Assembly: GCA_965115995.1 (NCBI GenBank) | Contig: OZ220472.1 | Location: 2,480,001 to 2,544,000 of the forward strand | Length of the DNA stretch: 64,000 nt | Origin: Poriferisodalis sp026713105 | GTDB lineage: Bacteria > Actinomycetota > Acidimicrobiia > Acidimicrobiales > Poriferisodalaceae | Reading direction: 5' to 3' | In this document: piece by piece, positions 40,938 to 49,832 of the stretch | Position numbering within the stretch: position 1 is the first letter of the stretch | Layout of the letters: every line of letters begins with the position of its first letter | The notes under the pieces: generated by a model | The model's input: only the letters and a program-made list of their open reading frames with translations | Databases searched by the model: none | What the model was told of the DNA's origin: nothing | Made by a program: the position numbers and the translations under genes

Positions 40938-41507
40938 ATGCCGCTCTCACGACCCTCCCGTCCGCGCTTGGAGCCCTTGGAGTGGGCGGCCGAGCTTGCA
41001 CGCCAAGCAATGAAGAACTCGCCCGCCAACGTCGTGAACATGCGAGCGACGATGGCGCACAACCGCACCGTCTCCAAAGCCATGGGCATGTTCTCGCAGA
41101 CCATCCTGCTGCAGTTCGAAGGCGACCTCACCCGGCGGGACGTGGAGATCGCCGTGCTACGGACATGCTGGAACTGCGGCTCGGCATACACCTTCGGCCA
41201 GCACGGCCTTGTGGCGCTGGTTGACGGCGTGACCGAAGCGGAGCTCTACGCCGCCACCCGGCCCGTCTCCCAGGGCGACTGGACGGCCGCCGAAGCCGCA
41301 GTCCTCCAATTGGTCGACGACCTGTGCGCCGACGACTGCGTCTCCGACGCCGCCTGGGCCGAAGCGTCGCAGCACTTCAGCGCTGCGGACATGTGCCAGC
41401 TGCTCGCCGTGTCGGGCTGCTATCGCATGGTTTGCGGATTCAACAACAGCGCCGGCGTGCAGCTCGAAGAAGGCGTGCCCGGCTGGCCGACGCCGCCCGA
41501 GACCTAA
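40938..41507 (+). CDS. Carboxymuconolactone decarboxylase / AhpD-like protein
   Basis: A 189-residue helical protein of the CMD/AhpD family. The redox or catalytic motif is CWNCGSAYTFGQH: Cys77, Cys80 and His89 (CxxC-x8-H). An acidic residue precedes it (RRDVEIAVLR). Family members include peroxidase-linked AhpD and decarboxylases. The next two genes downstream (enoyl-CoA hydratase, hydrolase) suggest a role in the same acyl or aromatic degradation. The ATG follows a CTTCTCAT leader without a clear ribosome site. Confidence 0.82.
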   Translation: MPLSRPSRPRLEPLEWAAELARQAMKNSPANVVNMRATMAHNRTVSKAMGMFSQTILLQFEGDLTRRDVEIAVLRTCWNCGSAYTFGQHGLVALVDGVTEAELYAATRPVSQGDWTAAEAAVLQLVDDLCADDCVSDAAWAEASQHFSAADMCQLLAVSGCYRMVCGFNNSAGVQLEEGVPGWPTPPET

Positions 41508-41564
41508 GCAACCCGTCAACCCTCGCCGCCATGCGGCGAAGCGTGCGCAGCTAGCGTCCGCGCG

Positions 41565-42503
41565 ATGAATTCCGACACGGAAACGGCCGGGGTTGCCGGG
41601 GGAACCAGTGGCTCCGAGCCGGTGGTGCTGTACGACGAGGTCGACACGGTGGCGTTCATCACGCTCAACCGGCCCGAGCGCATGAACACGCTGACCGAGA
41701 GCGTCATCGCCGGCGTGGCAGACGGCATCGATCGGGCGACGGCATCGAGAGAGGTTCGCTCGATCGTGCTCCGCGGTAACGGTCCCACGCTCACCGCGGG
41801 CTACGACCTCAACCCCGGCGGGGGTACCGGCTACAGCTCGCAGGACCTGTACGACTCGTGGGGCAGCCCCTACAGCGCACCCGGCCCCAATCCCCGTGAA
41901 GGTGCGTGGGACCCGGTGCGCGACTGGCAGTTCATGGGCCACAACGTGAAGCGGTTCATGAAGATCTGGGAGTGCCCGAAGCCAGTGCTCGGGCAGATTC
42001 ACGGTTGGGCGATCGGCGGGGCCACCGACATGGTCTTGTGCTGCGACCTGCTGTTCATGGCCTCCGACGCGCACATCGGGTACGCCCCTTCACGCATCTA
42101 CGGAACACCGACGACGATGATGTGGTTGTACCGGCTGGGCCTGGAGCACGCCAAGCAGTTCCTGCTGTCGGGCGACGCCATCGATGCCGAGACCGCCCAT
42201 CGCATCGGACTGGTCGCCTACGTGCACCCGCCCGACGAACTCAGCGATCAGGTCGCAGCATTCGCCCGCCGGCTCGCACATATCCCAGCGAACCAGCTCG
42301 CGCTCAACAAGCTGCTCGTCAACCAAGCCTTCGAGAACATGGGCTTGCGAACGAGCCAGCTGCTCGGCACGTTCTTTGACGGCGTCACCCGGCACACCGA
42401 GGAGGCCTACCGCTGGGTGGAGGACTTCGACACGAAGGGCTTCCGCCAGGTCATCGCTGAGCGCGATGCCCCGCACGGCGACTACGGCGAGCGTCCGCGA
42501 TGA
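41565..42503 (+). CDS. Enoyl-CoA hydratase/isomerase (crotonase family)
   Basis: A 312-residue crotonase-fold protein, longer than the usual 260 because of an insert after the first oxyanion segment. The two oxyanion-hole regions are GNGPTLTAGYDL and GWAIGGATDMVLCCDLLF. The usual catalytic Glu positions fall in the RIYGTPTTMMW stretch and are not obviously acidic, so hydratase activity is not certain. It is translationally coupled (ATGA) to the alpha/beta hydrolase that follows. Likely acts on an acyl-CoA. Confidence 0.85.
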   Translation: MNSDTETAGVAGGTSGSEPVVLYDEVDTVAFITLNRPERMNTLTESVIAGVADGIDRATASREVRSIVLRGNGPTLTAGYDLNPGGGTGYSSQDLYDSWGSPYSAPGPNPREGAWDPVRDWQFMGHNVKRFMKIWECPKPVLGQIHGWAIGGATDMVLCCDLLFMASDAHIGYAPSRIYGTPTTMMWLYRLGLEHAKQFLLSGDAIDAETAHRIGLVAYVHPPDELSDQVAAFARRLAHIPANQLALNKLLVNQAFENMGLRTSQLLGTFFDGVTRHTEEAYRWVEDFDTKGFRQVIAERDAPHGDYGERPR

Positions 42504-43306
42504 GCGATCAGGCCCCCAGCAGCACGACGTTGGTCCTGCTGCACGGACTGGGCGCCAACCGCCATGTGTGGGATGGCGTGGCCGAGTTATGGGTCGGTGA
42601 TGTCTACGCGCCCGACCTTCGCGGACACGGCGACGCGCCATGGCGCACCCCCTACACGTTCGGGGCGATGGCGGCCGATGTGGCGGAAGTGCTGCAGCGC
42701 GAGTACAGCGGAGCGCCCTATGCCGTGGTGGGTCACTCCATGGGCGGTGCGGTGGGGCTTGCACTGGCTTCGGGCTGGTTCGGACCGCCGCCGGTCGGGG
42801 CCGCGACGGTCGGTGTGAAGCTGCGCTGGTCCAACGAGGAATTGGCCCGCATGCCGGACCTCGCTGCGCGGCCGCCCCGACTGTTTGACGACCGCGCCGG
42901 CGCCGTGGAGTGGTTCTTGAAGCTCTCGGGGCTGTTCGGCGTTGTCAACACTGACGACCCCCGCGTCGCCGCGGCAATTGCCGCTGGCGCGACGATGGAC
43001 CCCGATCAGTCAGACCGCTGGCGGACCGCCCAGGACCCGGCCACCATCGGCGTCGGCCCACCCGACATGACGGGCTTGCTGCCCGCAGCGAAGTGCCCGG
43101 TGGCGATGGCACTGGGCGAGCTCGATCCGCTGGTGACCGCCGAGCACCACTCCGACCTGGCCGAAGCCGCAGCGGCGAACCCTCAGGCGGCGGGCGTCGC
43201 AGCTCCGCACGTCTTCAGTGGCCTCGGCCATAACGCCATGGTCGAGGATCCCCAGGCCGTCGTCGACTGGCTCAAAACACTCCCCGCTCTCGCAGGGGCC
43301 GCTTGA
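42500..43306 (+). CDS. Alpha/beta hydrolase
   Basis: A 268-residue alpha/beta hydrolase with an intact triad: nucleophile Ser in VGHSMGGAVGLALA, Asp in LGELDPLVT and His in SGLGHNAMVED. The HGLGANRHVW segment supplies the oxyanion hole. It overlaps the enoyl-CoA hydratase gene by ATGA, so both are made together and probably act in sequence, the hydrolase splitting an ester, lactone or C-C bond. Convergent with the SDR at 43311, only 4 bp apart. Confidence 0.9.
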   Translation: MSDQAPSSTTLVLLHGLGANRHVWDGVAELWVGDVYAPDLRGHGDAPWRTPYTFGAMAADVAEVLQREYSGAPYAVVGHSMGGAVGLALASGWFGPPPVGAATVGVKLRWSNEELARMPDLAARPPRLFDDRAGAVEWFLKLSGLFGVVNTDDPRVAAAIAAGATMDPDQSDRWRTAQDPATIGVGPPDMTGLLPAAKCPVAMALGELDPLVTAEHHSDLAEAAAANPQAAGVAAPHVFSGLGHNAMVEDPQAVVDWLKTLPALAGAA

Positions 43307-43310
43307 CGGG

Positions 43311-44081
43311 CTAACCCTCTTCGAGCGGCAGCTCTCCGGCGATCTTGACGCATTCGCCGCCGTCGATGTCCATGACGTGGCCGGTCAGCCAGGTCGCGGC
43401 CGCCGACAGGAACAGTGCCGCCTCGCCGATGTCAGACGGTTCGCCGAGACGCTTCATCGGCAGCTGGTCGGCGATCATCTTGCCGCGCGGCCCATCCCAG
43501 AGCACCCGCGCGAAGTCGGTGCGGATCAGCCCCGGAGCGATGCAATTGACGCGAACCTTCGGCCCCAGCTCGGCAGCGAGCTGGCGGGTCATGTGCATGA
43601 GCGCGTCTTTGAACATGCAGTAGACGCCGAGCGCCTCAGAGGTGTGATGGCCGCCCACCGAGGCGATGTTGATGACCGAGCCGCCATGGGAAGCCATCCA
43701 CATCTGCCACGCCGTCTGGGTCCACTGCAGCGGCGCTCGCAGGTTCACCTCGTAGGTCTTGTCGAGCCGCGGCACGTCGCAGTCGATCATGGGGCCAGCC
43801 CACGGGTTGGTCGCCGCGTTGTTCACCAGGATGTCCAGCGAGCCGTAGCGCTCGATGGTCCCACCGAGCACCCGCTCAGCCTGGTCGAGATGGCCGATGT
43901 GCGCAGCGATGAAGTCGCACTCGCCGCCGATGTCGGCAACAGCGGCCTCGCACTTGTCGGCCTTGCGGCTCGTGATCATCACGTTCGCACCCGCATCAGC
44001 AAACGCCTTCGCGATGCCCTTGCCGATGCCGGCCGAACCGCCGGTCACCAGCGCTGTCTTGCCATCCAATCGCAATTCCAT
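43311..44081 (-). CDS. SDR family oxidoreductase (3-oxoacyl-reductase-like)
   Basis: A 256-residue SDR with TGGSAGIG (residues 14-21), LVNNAATNPW, the catalytic Ser in INIASVGGHH and an intact YxxxK (VYCMFKDAL). The ATNPW context and carboxy-terminal GGECVKIAG resemble SDRs of fatty-acid or steroid degradation. It reduces or oxidises a hydroxyl/keto group with NAD(P). It lies downstream of the acyl-CoA dehydrogenase on the same strand, though 181 bp apart. Confidence 0.9.
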   Translation of the reverse strand: MELRLDGKTALVTGGSAGIGKGIAKAFADAGANVMITSRKADKCEAAVADIGGECDFIAAHIGHLDQAERVLGGTIERYGSLDILVNNAATNPWAGPMIDCDVPRLDKTYEVNLRAPLQWTQTAWQMWMASHGGSVINIASVGGHHTSEALGVYCMFKDALMHMTRQLAAELGPKVRVNCIAPGLIRTDFARVLWDGPRGKMIADQLPMKRLGEPSDIGEAALFLSAAATWLTGHVMDIDGGECVKIAGELPLEEG

Positions 44082-44262
44082 GCCCAGACCCCTTCAGTCG
44101 TAGGTGTGTGCGCGTGCGCGCCTCGCTCGTGCAGGTCAAATTCTGACCCATCGGCGCTAGCTCAGCCTGTCAAACCTTCTCGCTGCCGAACCCATTGTTC
44201 TCCGCTCTTGCTCGCTGCGCTCACGGGCCGCTCGGGCCACGGCTTCGCCTGCCGGCTCAGCC

Positions 44263-45513
44263 TCAGTTCTTGCCGATCTCGTTCCACGGACCGCCGTCGG
44301 CGCGTGGCTCGCGCGGCAGCCCGAGCACCCGGTCGCCGACAATGTTGCGCTGCACCTCCGAGGTGCCCGCATAGATCGTCCCGGGCCGTGCGCCCATGAA
44401 GGTCTGCACCCACGACAGCGAGGAGAACTCCGCCCCCACCGCGTCGGTGTTGATGCCGTTCACGGAAGGATGGCCGCTGGGTGCCGTCGCCTCCATGCCC
44501 AGCAGGTCCATCGAGAACTCGGTGATCCAGTGGTGGTACTCGCTCCACAGCAGCTTGTGCAACGACGACTCCGGACCGGGAGGTTCGCCGGCCAGCACGT
44601 TCGTCACGTTGCGCTGGCCCATCCACTTCATGATCTCGACCTTGGCGTGCGCCTGGGCGAGGTCCTGGCGCACGAGCGGATCGGCGGTGGCGCCTCGCTC
44701 AACAGCGACCGCGGTGATGCGGTCGAGCTCATCACGAAAGCGGAGCGCGTCGGTGGTGGCGCCGTGGCCTCGCTCGAAGCCGAGCAGTACGTTTGCCACC
44801 CGCCAGCCGTCATTCACATCGCCGACCACGTTCTCCTTGGCCGTCTTGGCGTCGGTGAAGAACACTTCATTGAAGTCGTGGCGGTTATTGATGTTGATAA
44901 TCGGGCGCATCTCGACGCCGGGCTGATCGACGGGGACCAGCAGGAATGAGATGCCGCGGTGCTTGGCCTCGCCGGGGTTGGTGCGGCACAGCACAAAAAT
45001 CCAGTTGGCGGTGTGGCCGCTGGACGTCCAGATCTTCTGGCCGTTGATGACCCACTCGTCGCCGTCGAGGACGGCACGGGTGCCCAAGTTGGCGAGATCC
45101 GAGCCGCTGTCGGGCTCGCTGTAGCCCTGGCACCAGCGGTGCTCGCCCGAGATGATCTTGGGCAGGAAGTGGCGCTTCTGCTCCTCGGTGCCGCACTCGA
45201 TGATGGCGTTGCCGACCATTGTGATGCTGAAGCCGTCGTTGTCGCCGCCGACGGGAACGCCCGCCTTGGCGAACTCCTCGGCCATGACGATGCGCTCGAC
45301 TTCGCTGAGCCCGGCGCCGCCGTATTCGACCGGCCACGACACGGCCAGCAGCTGGTTCTCCGACAGCAGGGCTCGCCATTCCTCCACGAACTGGTCGCGG
45401 GCGTCTTCGTCGAGAGATCCCATACCGCCCCAGTTGGCCGGCAGGTGCTCGGCCAAGAACGCCTGGATCTTCTCGCGGTAGTCCTCGGCCTCTTCGGTGT
45501 AGGTGGGATCCAT
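44263..45513 (-). CDS. Acyl-CoA dehydrogenase (FadE type)
   Basis: A 416-residue flavoprotein with SEPDSGSDLANLGTRA (FAD/substrate region), GQKIWTSSGHTANWIF, and the carboxy-terminal ARPGTIYAGTSEVQRNIVGDRVLG segment. The catalytic-base position in the YxGTSE motif is Ala rather than Glu, as in many actinobacterial FadE proteins, where the base lies elsewhere or in a partner chain. It introduces a 2,3 double bond into an acyl-CoA. The upstream region carries the 34-bp tandem repeats. Confidence 0.92.
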   Translation of the reverse strand: MDPTYTEEAEDYREKIQAFLAEHLPANWGGMGSLDEDARDQFVEEWRALLSENQLLAVSWPVEYGGAGLSEVERIVMAEEFAKAGVPVGGDNDGFSITMVGNAIIECGTEEQKRHFLPKIISGEHRWCQGYSEPDSGSDLANLGTRAVLDGDEWVINGQKIWTSSGHTANWIFVLCRTNPGEAKHRGISFLLVPVDQPGVEMRPIININNRHDFNEVFFTDAKTAKENVVGDVNDGWRVANVLLGFERGHGATTDALRFRDELDRITAVAVERGATADPLVRQDLAQAHAKVEIMKWMGQRNVTNVLAGEPPGPESSLHKLLWSEYHHWITEFSMDLLGMEATAPSGHPSVNGINTDAVGAEFSSLSWVQTFMGARPGTIYAGTSEVQRNIVGDRVLGLPREPRADGGPWNEIGKN

Positions 45514-45586
45514 CGTTGCGCTCCCCTGCTTGAGATACGGCTCAGCTCGTTGCTGAGTCTGCCACGCGACCGGTGGGAAGGCTCAG

Positions 45587-45700
45587 GGCCGGTAGCCGCC
45601 GTGCCCAATGGTTCGGCTACGGCCGGTAGCCGCCGCGCCCAATGGTTCGGCTAGGGCCGGTAGCCGCCGCGCCCAATGGTTCGGCTACGGCCGGTAGCCG
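45587..45700. repeat. 34-bp tandem repeats, 3.35 copies, at the 3' end of the carboxylase gene
   Basis: Three nearly identical 34-bp units lie at 45587-45620, 45621-45654 and 45655-45688, with a 12-bp partial fourth at 45689-45700. Units differ at one or two bases. Each carries GTAGCCG and CGGCTAC ends able to pair. The stop codon of the carboxyltransferase gene (45685-45687) lies in the third unit, so the array is a duplication of that gene's last codons plus downstream sequence. It separates the gene from the acyl-CoA dehydrogenase start at 45513. Confidence 0.9.
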
Positions 45701-47235
45701 AACGTACTGGGTCCGGGCTTCAGGGAACGGCGGGCCAGGTCGACCCACTCGCACAGCACCGGACGGGTGTCGCGGGGGTCGATGATCTCCTCGATCTCGA
45801 AGAACTCCGCCGAGCGGTGCGGCGAGCGGACGCTGTTGAGCCGGTCCCGGATCTCCGACAGCAATTCGTCGGGGGTGTCGCTGTCCGCAAGATCCTGCTT
45901 GTAGGCCACCTCGAGGCCACCCTCGATGGGCAGCGACCCCCAGTCGCCCGACGGCCAGGCGACCCGGTAGCTGCGGGCGCCCGGCTTGTTGTTGGCGGCA
46001 CCCGCGACCCCGAAAGCCTTGCGGATGACCACACAGGCGAACGGTGCAGTGAGCTGCCCCAGGGCGGCGAGGGCGGCAGATCCGAACCGGATCGTCCCGC
46101 TCTCTTCGGATTCCTTGCCGATCAAGAAGCCCGGGCAGTCGGCGAGATGCACCACGGGCAGGTGGAACGTGGAAGCCGTGTCGAGCAGGCGGATCAGCTT
46201 GCGGCAGCTATCTGCAGTCCAGCCACCGCCGTATACGTAAGGATCCTCGCCGAAGATCGCCACCGGCCACCCGTCGAGACGTGCCAGCCCGGTGATGACC
46301 GAACGCCCCCAGCGGCTGCCGATCTCGAAGAAACTGCCCTGGTCGCACACCGACTCGATGATCGAGCGCATCTTGTAGACCCGGCGCGGTTCGCGGGGCA
46401 CGATCGAGATCAGCTCGTCGTCGCGGCGCTGCGGGCTGTCGCCGCTCAGCACCCGCTCGGGCAGCTCGTCGATGTTCGAAGGCAGGTACGACAGGAACTG
46501 CCGTGCGCGTTCGAAAGTTTCGGCTTCGCTGTCGACCACGTCGTCGATGGCGCCGTTGGCCGTGTGTATGTCGGCGTGGCCCAGCTCTTCCTTGCCGTGG
46601 TCGCCCAGCGATGCCTGCTCGACGAGCGCGGGGCCGGCGATCATCATCTGCGCGGTGTCACGCACGATGACCGAGTAGTGCGCCGTGGCCACTCGGGCGG
46701 CGCCGATGCCGGCCACCGAGCCCAGCGCCAGCGACACCGACGGCGCCACCGAGAGGTGGTTCACAATGACGTCCCAGCCGCGCAGCTCGGGGATGTAGGT
46801 GCGGCCTGCCATCTCGATGGACTTGACCGACCCGCCGCCGCCCATGCCGTCCACCAGCCGGATGTGCGGCAGGCGCATCTCGTAGGCCATCGATTCCGCA
46901 GCGTTGCGCTTCTCGGGAATCGTGGCGTCCGACGAGCCGCCTCGCACGGTGAAGTCGTCACCCGACAGGATGACGGGGCGGTCGTCGATGCGGGCGAGGC
47001 CGAAGATGAAGTTCGACGGCGTCAGATTGACGAGGTTGCCGTGGTCGTCGTACTCGGCGACACCGGCGGTCTTGCCGATCTCGTGGAACGAACCCTTGTC
47101 GGCCACGGCGTCGACGCGCTCGCGTACGGTCATCTTGCCGAAGAAGTGCTGCCGCTCGACCTTGTCGGGCCCGCCGAGCGCTTCGGCGAACGCCTCGCGA
47201 CGCCTCAGCTCGGCAATCTCAGGCTCCCAGCTCAT
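45685..47235 (-). CDS. Acyl-CoA carboxylase, carboxyltransferase (beta) subunit
   Basis: A 516-residue biotin-dependent carboxyltransferase of the propionyl-/methylcrotonyl-CoA carboxylase beta family. Features: RQHFFGKMTVRERVDAVAD near the start, GGSSDATIPEKRNAA, and the second-half VHLADCPGFLIGKESEESG oxyanion region. It moves CO2 from carboxybiotin to an acyl-CoA. No biotin carboxylase/carrier gene is adjacent, so it must share one from elsewhere. ATG 47235 is used; GTG 47253 would add six residues. Its 3' end is embedded in tandem repeats. Confidence 0.88.
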   Translation of the reverse strand: MSWEPEIAELRRREAFAEALGGPDKVERQHFFGKMTVRERVDAVADKGSFHEIGKTAGVAEYDDHGNLVNLTPSNFIFGLARIDDRPVILSGDDFTVRGGSSDATIPEKRNAAESMAYEMRLPHIRLVDGMGGGGSVKSIEMAGRTYIPELRGWDVIVNHLSVAPSVSLALGSVAGIGAARVATAHYSVIVRDTAQMMIAGPALVEQASLGDHGKEELGHADIHTANGAIDDVVDSEAETFERARQFLSYLPSNIDELPERVLSGDSPQRRDDELISIVPREPRRVYKMRSIIESVCDQGSFFEIGSRWGRSVITGLARLDGWPVAIFGEDPYVYGGGWTADSCRKLIRLLDTASTFHLPVVHLADCPGFLIGKESEESGTIRFGSAALAALGQLTAPFACVVIRKAFGVAGAANNKPGARSYRVAWPSGDWGSLPIEGGLEVAYKQDLADSDTPDELLSEIRDRLNSVRSPHRSAEFFEIEEIIDPRDTRPVLCEWVDLARRSLKPGPSTFGYRP

Positions 47236-47399
47236 CTCAACCCCCGCCGCCACCCGATTCGGCCCGGTGGCGGTCGTTCGCCTTCATAACGCCGACCGCC
47301 GAAGATCGTACGTGTCCAGTTCCAACACTGCCTCAGGGCGCCCGCCAGCACGCCTGGGAGCGCTGCGCATGGCCGTGCTCGACCCGCCGCTCCATTCGT

Positions 47400-48431
47400 T
47401 CAGCCGGCGGTCGGATCCACCAGCAGCTTGATGGACGTGTTGCGCCGAGCCGCGAGATCGTCGATCGCCTGAGGCAGGTCGTCGAGGGTGAGCGTGCCGT
47501 TCACGAGCGGCGCCACGCTGATCCGGCCGTCAGCAATGAAGCCAGCCGCGGCACGCATCTCGTCGATCGTGAATGCCAGCGAGGTGTCCACCGAGACCTC
47601 CTTGAACAGCCAGCGGTTCGGCCGGATCGTGGCGTCGCTGCCCGTGACGCCAACGATGCAGACCGAGCCGCCGTAACGCACCATGTCCACCGACTGCTGG
47701 ATGGTCTGCGGGATGCCGGCACAGTCGAAGGCGATGTCGGCTCGCAGGCCCGCCGTGGCCTCGTTCACGGCCTCTCGCATCGGCGCGCCCGGTTCGACCG
47801 CGACGTCGGCACCGAGGCTGAGTGCGAGCTCGCGCCGCTGGGCGTCTGGCTCGATCGCGATCACCGTCCCCGCACCGGCAAGGCGAGCACACTGCGCGAC
47901 CAGCAGGCCGATCGGGCCGCAGCCGACGATGCACGCCACGTCGCCGGCCCGCAAGCGGCTGCGACGCACTGCGTGCAAGGCCACTGAGGCGGGCTCGATA
48001 ACCGCCGCGTCGTCGTCGGTGAGCTCGTCGGGCACACGCACTAGCCGATCTGCGCTTGCCGCCATGAACGGCGCGAAGCCGCCCGAAACCGGCGCTTTGT
48101 CGCCGATGTAGTACGAGCGCGCCGTCGAGCAATAGGCAGGGTGATCCGCCCGGCATTCGGGGCACCGACCGCAGCCCGGCGCCAGTCCGCCCGTGACGCG
48201 GTCGCCGACGTCCACCACCCGAACGTCGGCATCGGTGGCGACGATGTTGCCGACCCATTCGTGGCCGCAGATGCCCGGCGCATAGGGCCAGCCCTCCGCA
48301 TAGGCGTGCACGTCGCTGCCGCAGATCCCGCAGAGCGAGATCTCCACGAGTGCCTCACCCGGCCCCGGCGTCGGCTCGTCGACCTCGCGCAGCTCAAATT
48401 GTTCCTTGCCCGTCACCAATCCCGTACGCAT
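47400..48431 (-). CDS. Zinc-dependent alcohol dehydrogenase (MDR family)
   Basis: A 343-residue medium-chain dehydrogenase. The catalytic zinc ligands Cys37 (GICGSD), His57 and Glu58 (GHEWVG) and the four structural-zinc cysteines Cys87, 90, 93, 101 are all present. The NAD(P) site is VGCGPIGLLVAQ. It resembles sorbitol/threonine/alcohol dehydrogenases. ATG 48431 gives the normal amino terminus; the open frame continues upstream without support. It is divergent from the SDR at 48556. Confidence 0.92.
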   Translation of the reverse strand: MRTGLVTGKEQFELREVDEPTPGPGEALVEISLCGICGSDVHAYAEGWPYAPGICGHEWVGNIVATDADVRVVDVGDRVTGGLAPGCGRCPECRADHPAYCSTARSYYIGDKAPVSGGFAPFMAASADRLVRVPDELTDDDAAVIEPASVALHAVRRSRLRAGDVACIVGCGPIGLLVAQCARLAGAGTVIAIEPDAQRRELALSLGADVAVEPGAPMREAVNEATAGLRADIAFDCAGIPQTIQQSVDMVRYGGSVCIVGVTGSDATIRPNRWLFKEVSVDTSLAFTIDEMRAAAGFIADGRISVAPLVNGTLTLDDLPQAIDDLAARRNTSIKLLVDPTAG

Positions 48432-48555
48432 GCCCACATGGTCGCGCACGACTCGTCCGGTCGCGCCGGGCCGGCACGGTCGGCAACCCTCGACGGCAGC
48501 ACGAGACGGTCCTCCACATTCCGCGCGAGACAGCGCACGGAAATATGGTGCGCGT

Positions 48556-49341
48556 ATGGAACTGAGACTTGACGGCCGCGCAGCACTCATCACTGGCGGC
48601 AGCCGCGGCCTGGGCCGCGCCATGGCCGAGACGTTTGCAACCGCAGGGGCTTCGGTGGCCGTGGTTGCCCGCGACACATCAGCGCTGGAGGAGACCCTGG
48701 CTGCCCTGCAGGCGGCGAACCCTGACGCTCCGCACGCAGCCATCTCTGCCGATGTGAGGGACGCCAGCGAGCTCATCCGGGCTCACGCTGAAGCGGTCGC
48801 CGAATGCGGGGCGATCGATGTGCTCGTCAACAACTCCGGCACCTCCAACGCACATCCGTTTCTGGAGATCACCGACGAGAGCTGGCAGGAAGATCTCGAC
48901 CTGAAGCTGTTCTCGGCGATCCGACTGTGCCGGCTGTGCCTGCCGCACATGCGCAACCAAGGCTGGGGCCGCATCCTCAACACGCTCAACGCCGAAGCGA
49001 AAGCACCCAGCGCACGTTCATGCCCCACCTCAGTCAGCCGCGCGGCGGGCATGGCCATGACCAAGGCCTTGGCATCGGAATTCGCCGGCGACGGCGTGCT
49101 GGTGAACGCGCTCAACACCGGCCTGCTGGTCAGCCACCAGTGGTTCACCCGCTGGGAGCGCGACGTTCACGACAAGACCTTCGAGGAGTACACGACCTCC
49201 ATCGGCGATCGCATCCCTGCGGGACGCATGGGCGATGCCCAAGAATTCGCCAATCTCGCCCTGTTCCTCGCCAGCGACGCCGCCAGCTACGTCACCGGCA
49301 CAGCGATCAACATCGACGGCGGACTGTCACCGGTCGTCTAG
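48556..49341 (+). CDS. SDR-fold protein lacking the catalytic Tyr/Lys
   Basis: A 261-residue Rossmann-fold SDR with a good cofactor site (TGGSRGLG, 13-20) and LVNNSGT. The active-site segment, however, reads CPTSVSRAAGMAMTK: where YxxxK is expected there are Thr158 and Arg162, and the Ser position is in NTLNAEAK without a serine. I recall other SDRs with APTSVARAAG, so this appears to be a family trait, not a broken gene. It may bind NAD(P) without classic SDR chemistry, or use other residues. Its stop overlaps the convergent thioesterase by 4 bp. Confidence 0.85.
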   Translation: MELRLDGRAALITGGSRGLGRAMAETFATAGASVAVVARDTSALEETLAALQAANPDAPHAAISADVRDASELIRAHAEAVAECGAIDVLVNNSGTSNAHPFLEITDESWQEDLDLKLFSAIRLCRLCLPHMRNQGWGRILNTLNAEAKAPSARSCPTSVSRAAGMAMTKALASEFAGDGVLVNALNTGLLVSHQWFTRWERDVHDKTFEEYTTSIGDRIPAGRMGDAQEFANLALFLASDAASYVTGTAINIDGGLSPVV

Positions 49342-49748
49342 CCGGGGGTCAGCGAGCCGAGCTTGTCCATCAGATCTGGCGGCGGGCGGCGGGGCTTGCC
49401 ATCGTTGTCGCAGATCGCCGCCGTCAGGAAACCCTCCACGAGCACTGCGTCGTCGGCCTCGCGGATGATCCGCTGCTGCCACCGTGTGCTCGCGCGGCGA
49501 CGTTCGGCCAGCTCGGTCTCGACGCGCAGCGTGTCGCGGGCCGTCGCAGGCGCCCGGAAGCGCACCTCCAGGTTGGTCACCACAATCTGCACGTTCTGAT
49601 CAGACAGGTCCGGCAGCGCCAAGTCGGCCGACTCCAGCGCCAGGCATCGAGCGGCCTCGAAGTACGCCACATAGACCGCGTGGTTCACATGGTTGTACGG
49701 GTCCAGCTCGCCGAATCGCGGCACGATCTGGGTCGCATGCGTCGCCAT
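49338..49748 (-). CDS. 4HBT-type acyl-CoA thioesterase (YbgC-like)
   Basis: A 136-residue hotdog-fold protein with the 4-hydroxybenzoyl-CoA thioesterase motif region GELDPYNHVNHAVYVAYFEAAR, shortened as DPYNHVNHAVY, whose Asp/Asn residues form the active site. It should hydrolyse short or aromatic acyl-CoA esters in the cytoplasm. The ATG at 49748 is natural, as the first strand begins a few residues later. Convergent with the SDR-fold gene, divergent from the exopolyphosphatase (84 bp). Confidence 0.85.
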   Translation of the reverse strand: MATHATQIVPRFGELDPYNHVNHAVYVAYFEAARCLALESADLALPDLSDQNVQIVVTNLEVRFRAPATARDTLRVETELAERRRASTRWQQRIIREADDAVLVEGFLTAAICDNDGKPRRPPPDLMDKLGSLTPG

Positions 49749-49832
49749 CGGCGGAACGCTAGTGGGGTGTCACCGCGGGCCGGCCGAAGCCATCTTCGGG
49801 GTCACGCCGCGATCCCTCTAGCGTTAGGGCAC

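Noticed and set aside
44150..44262. Short intergenic repeat family (CGCTGCGCTC-containing), also seen near 59065
   Set aside because: The shared part is about ten bases of GC-rich sequence and could be chance; no clear unit borders.
45587..45700. CRISPR-like array
   Set aside because: The 34-bp units are directly adjacent with no spacers between them, start inside a coding sequence, and no cas gene is present.
47269..47300. Inverted repeat GGCGGTCG / CGACCGCC upstream of the carboxyltransferase gene
   Set aside because: Eight-base stem with a 16-base loop in GC-rich DNA is too common here to call an operator without conservation data.
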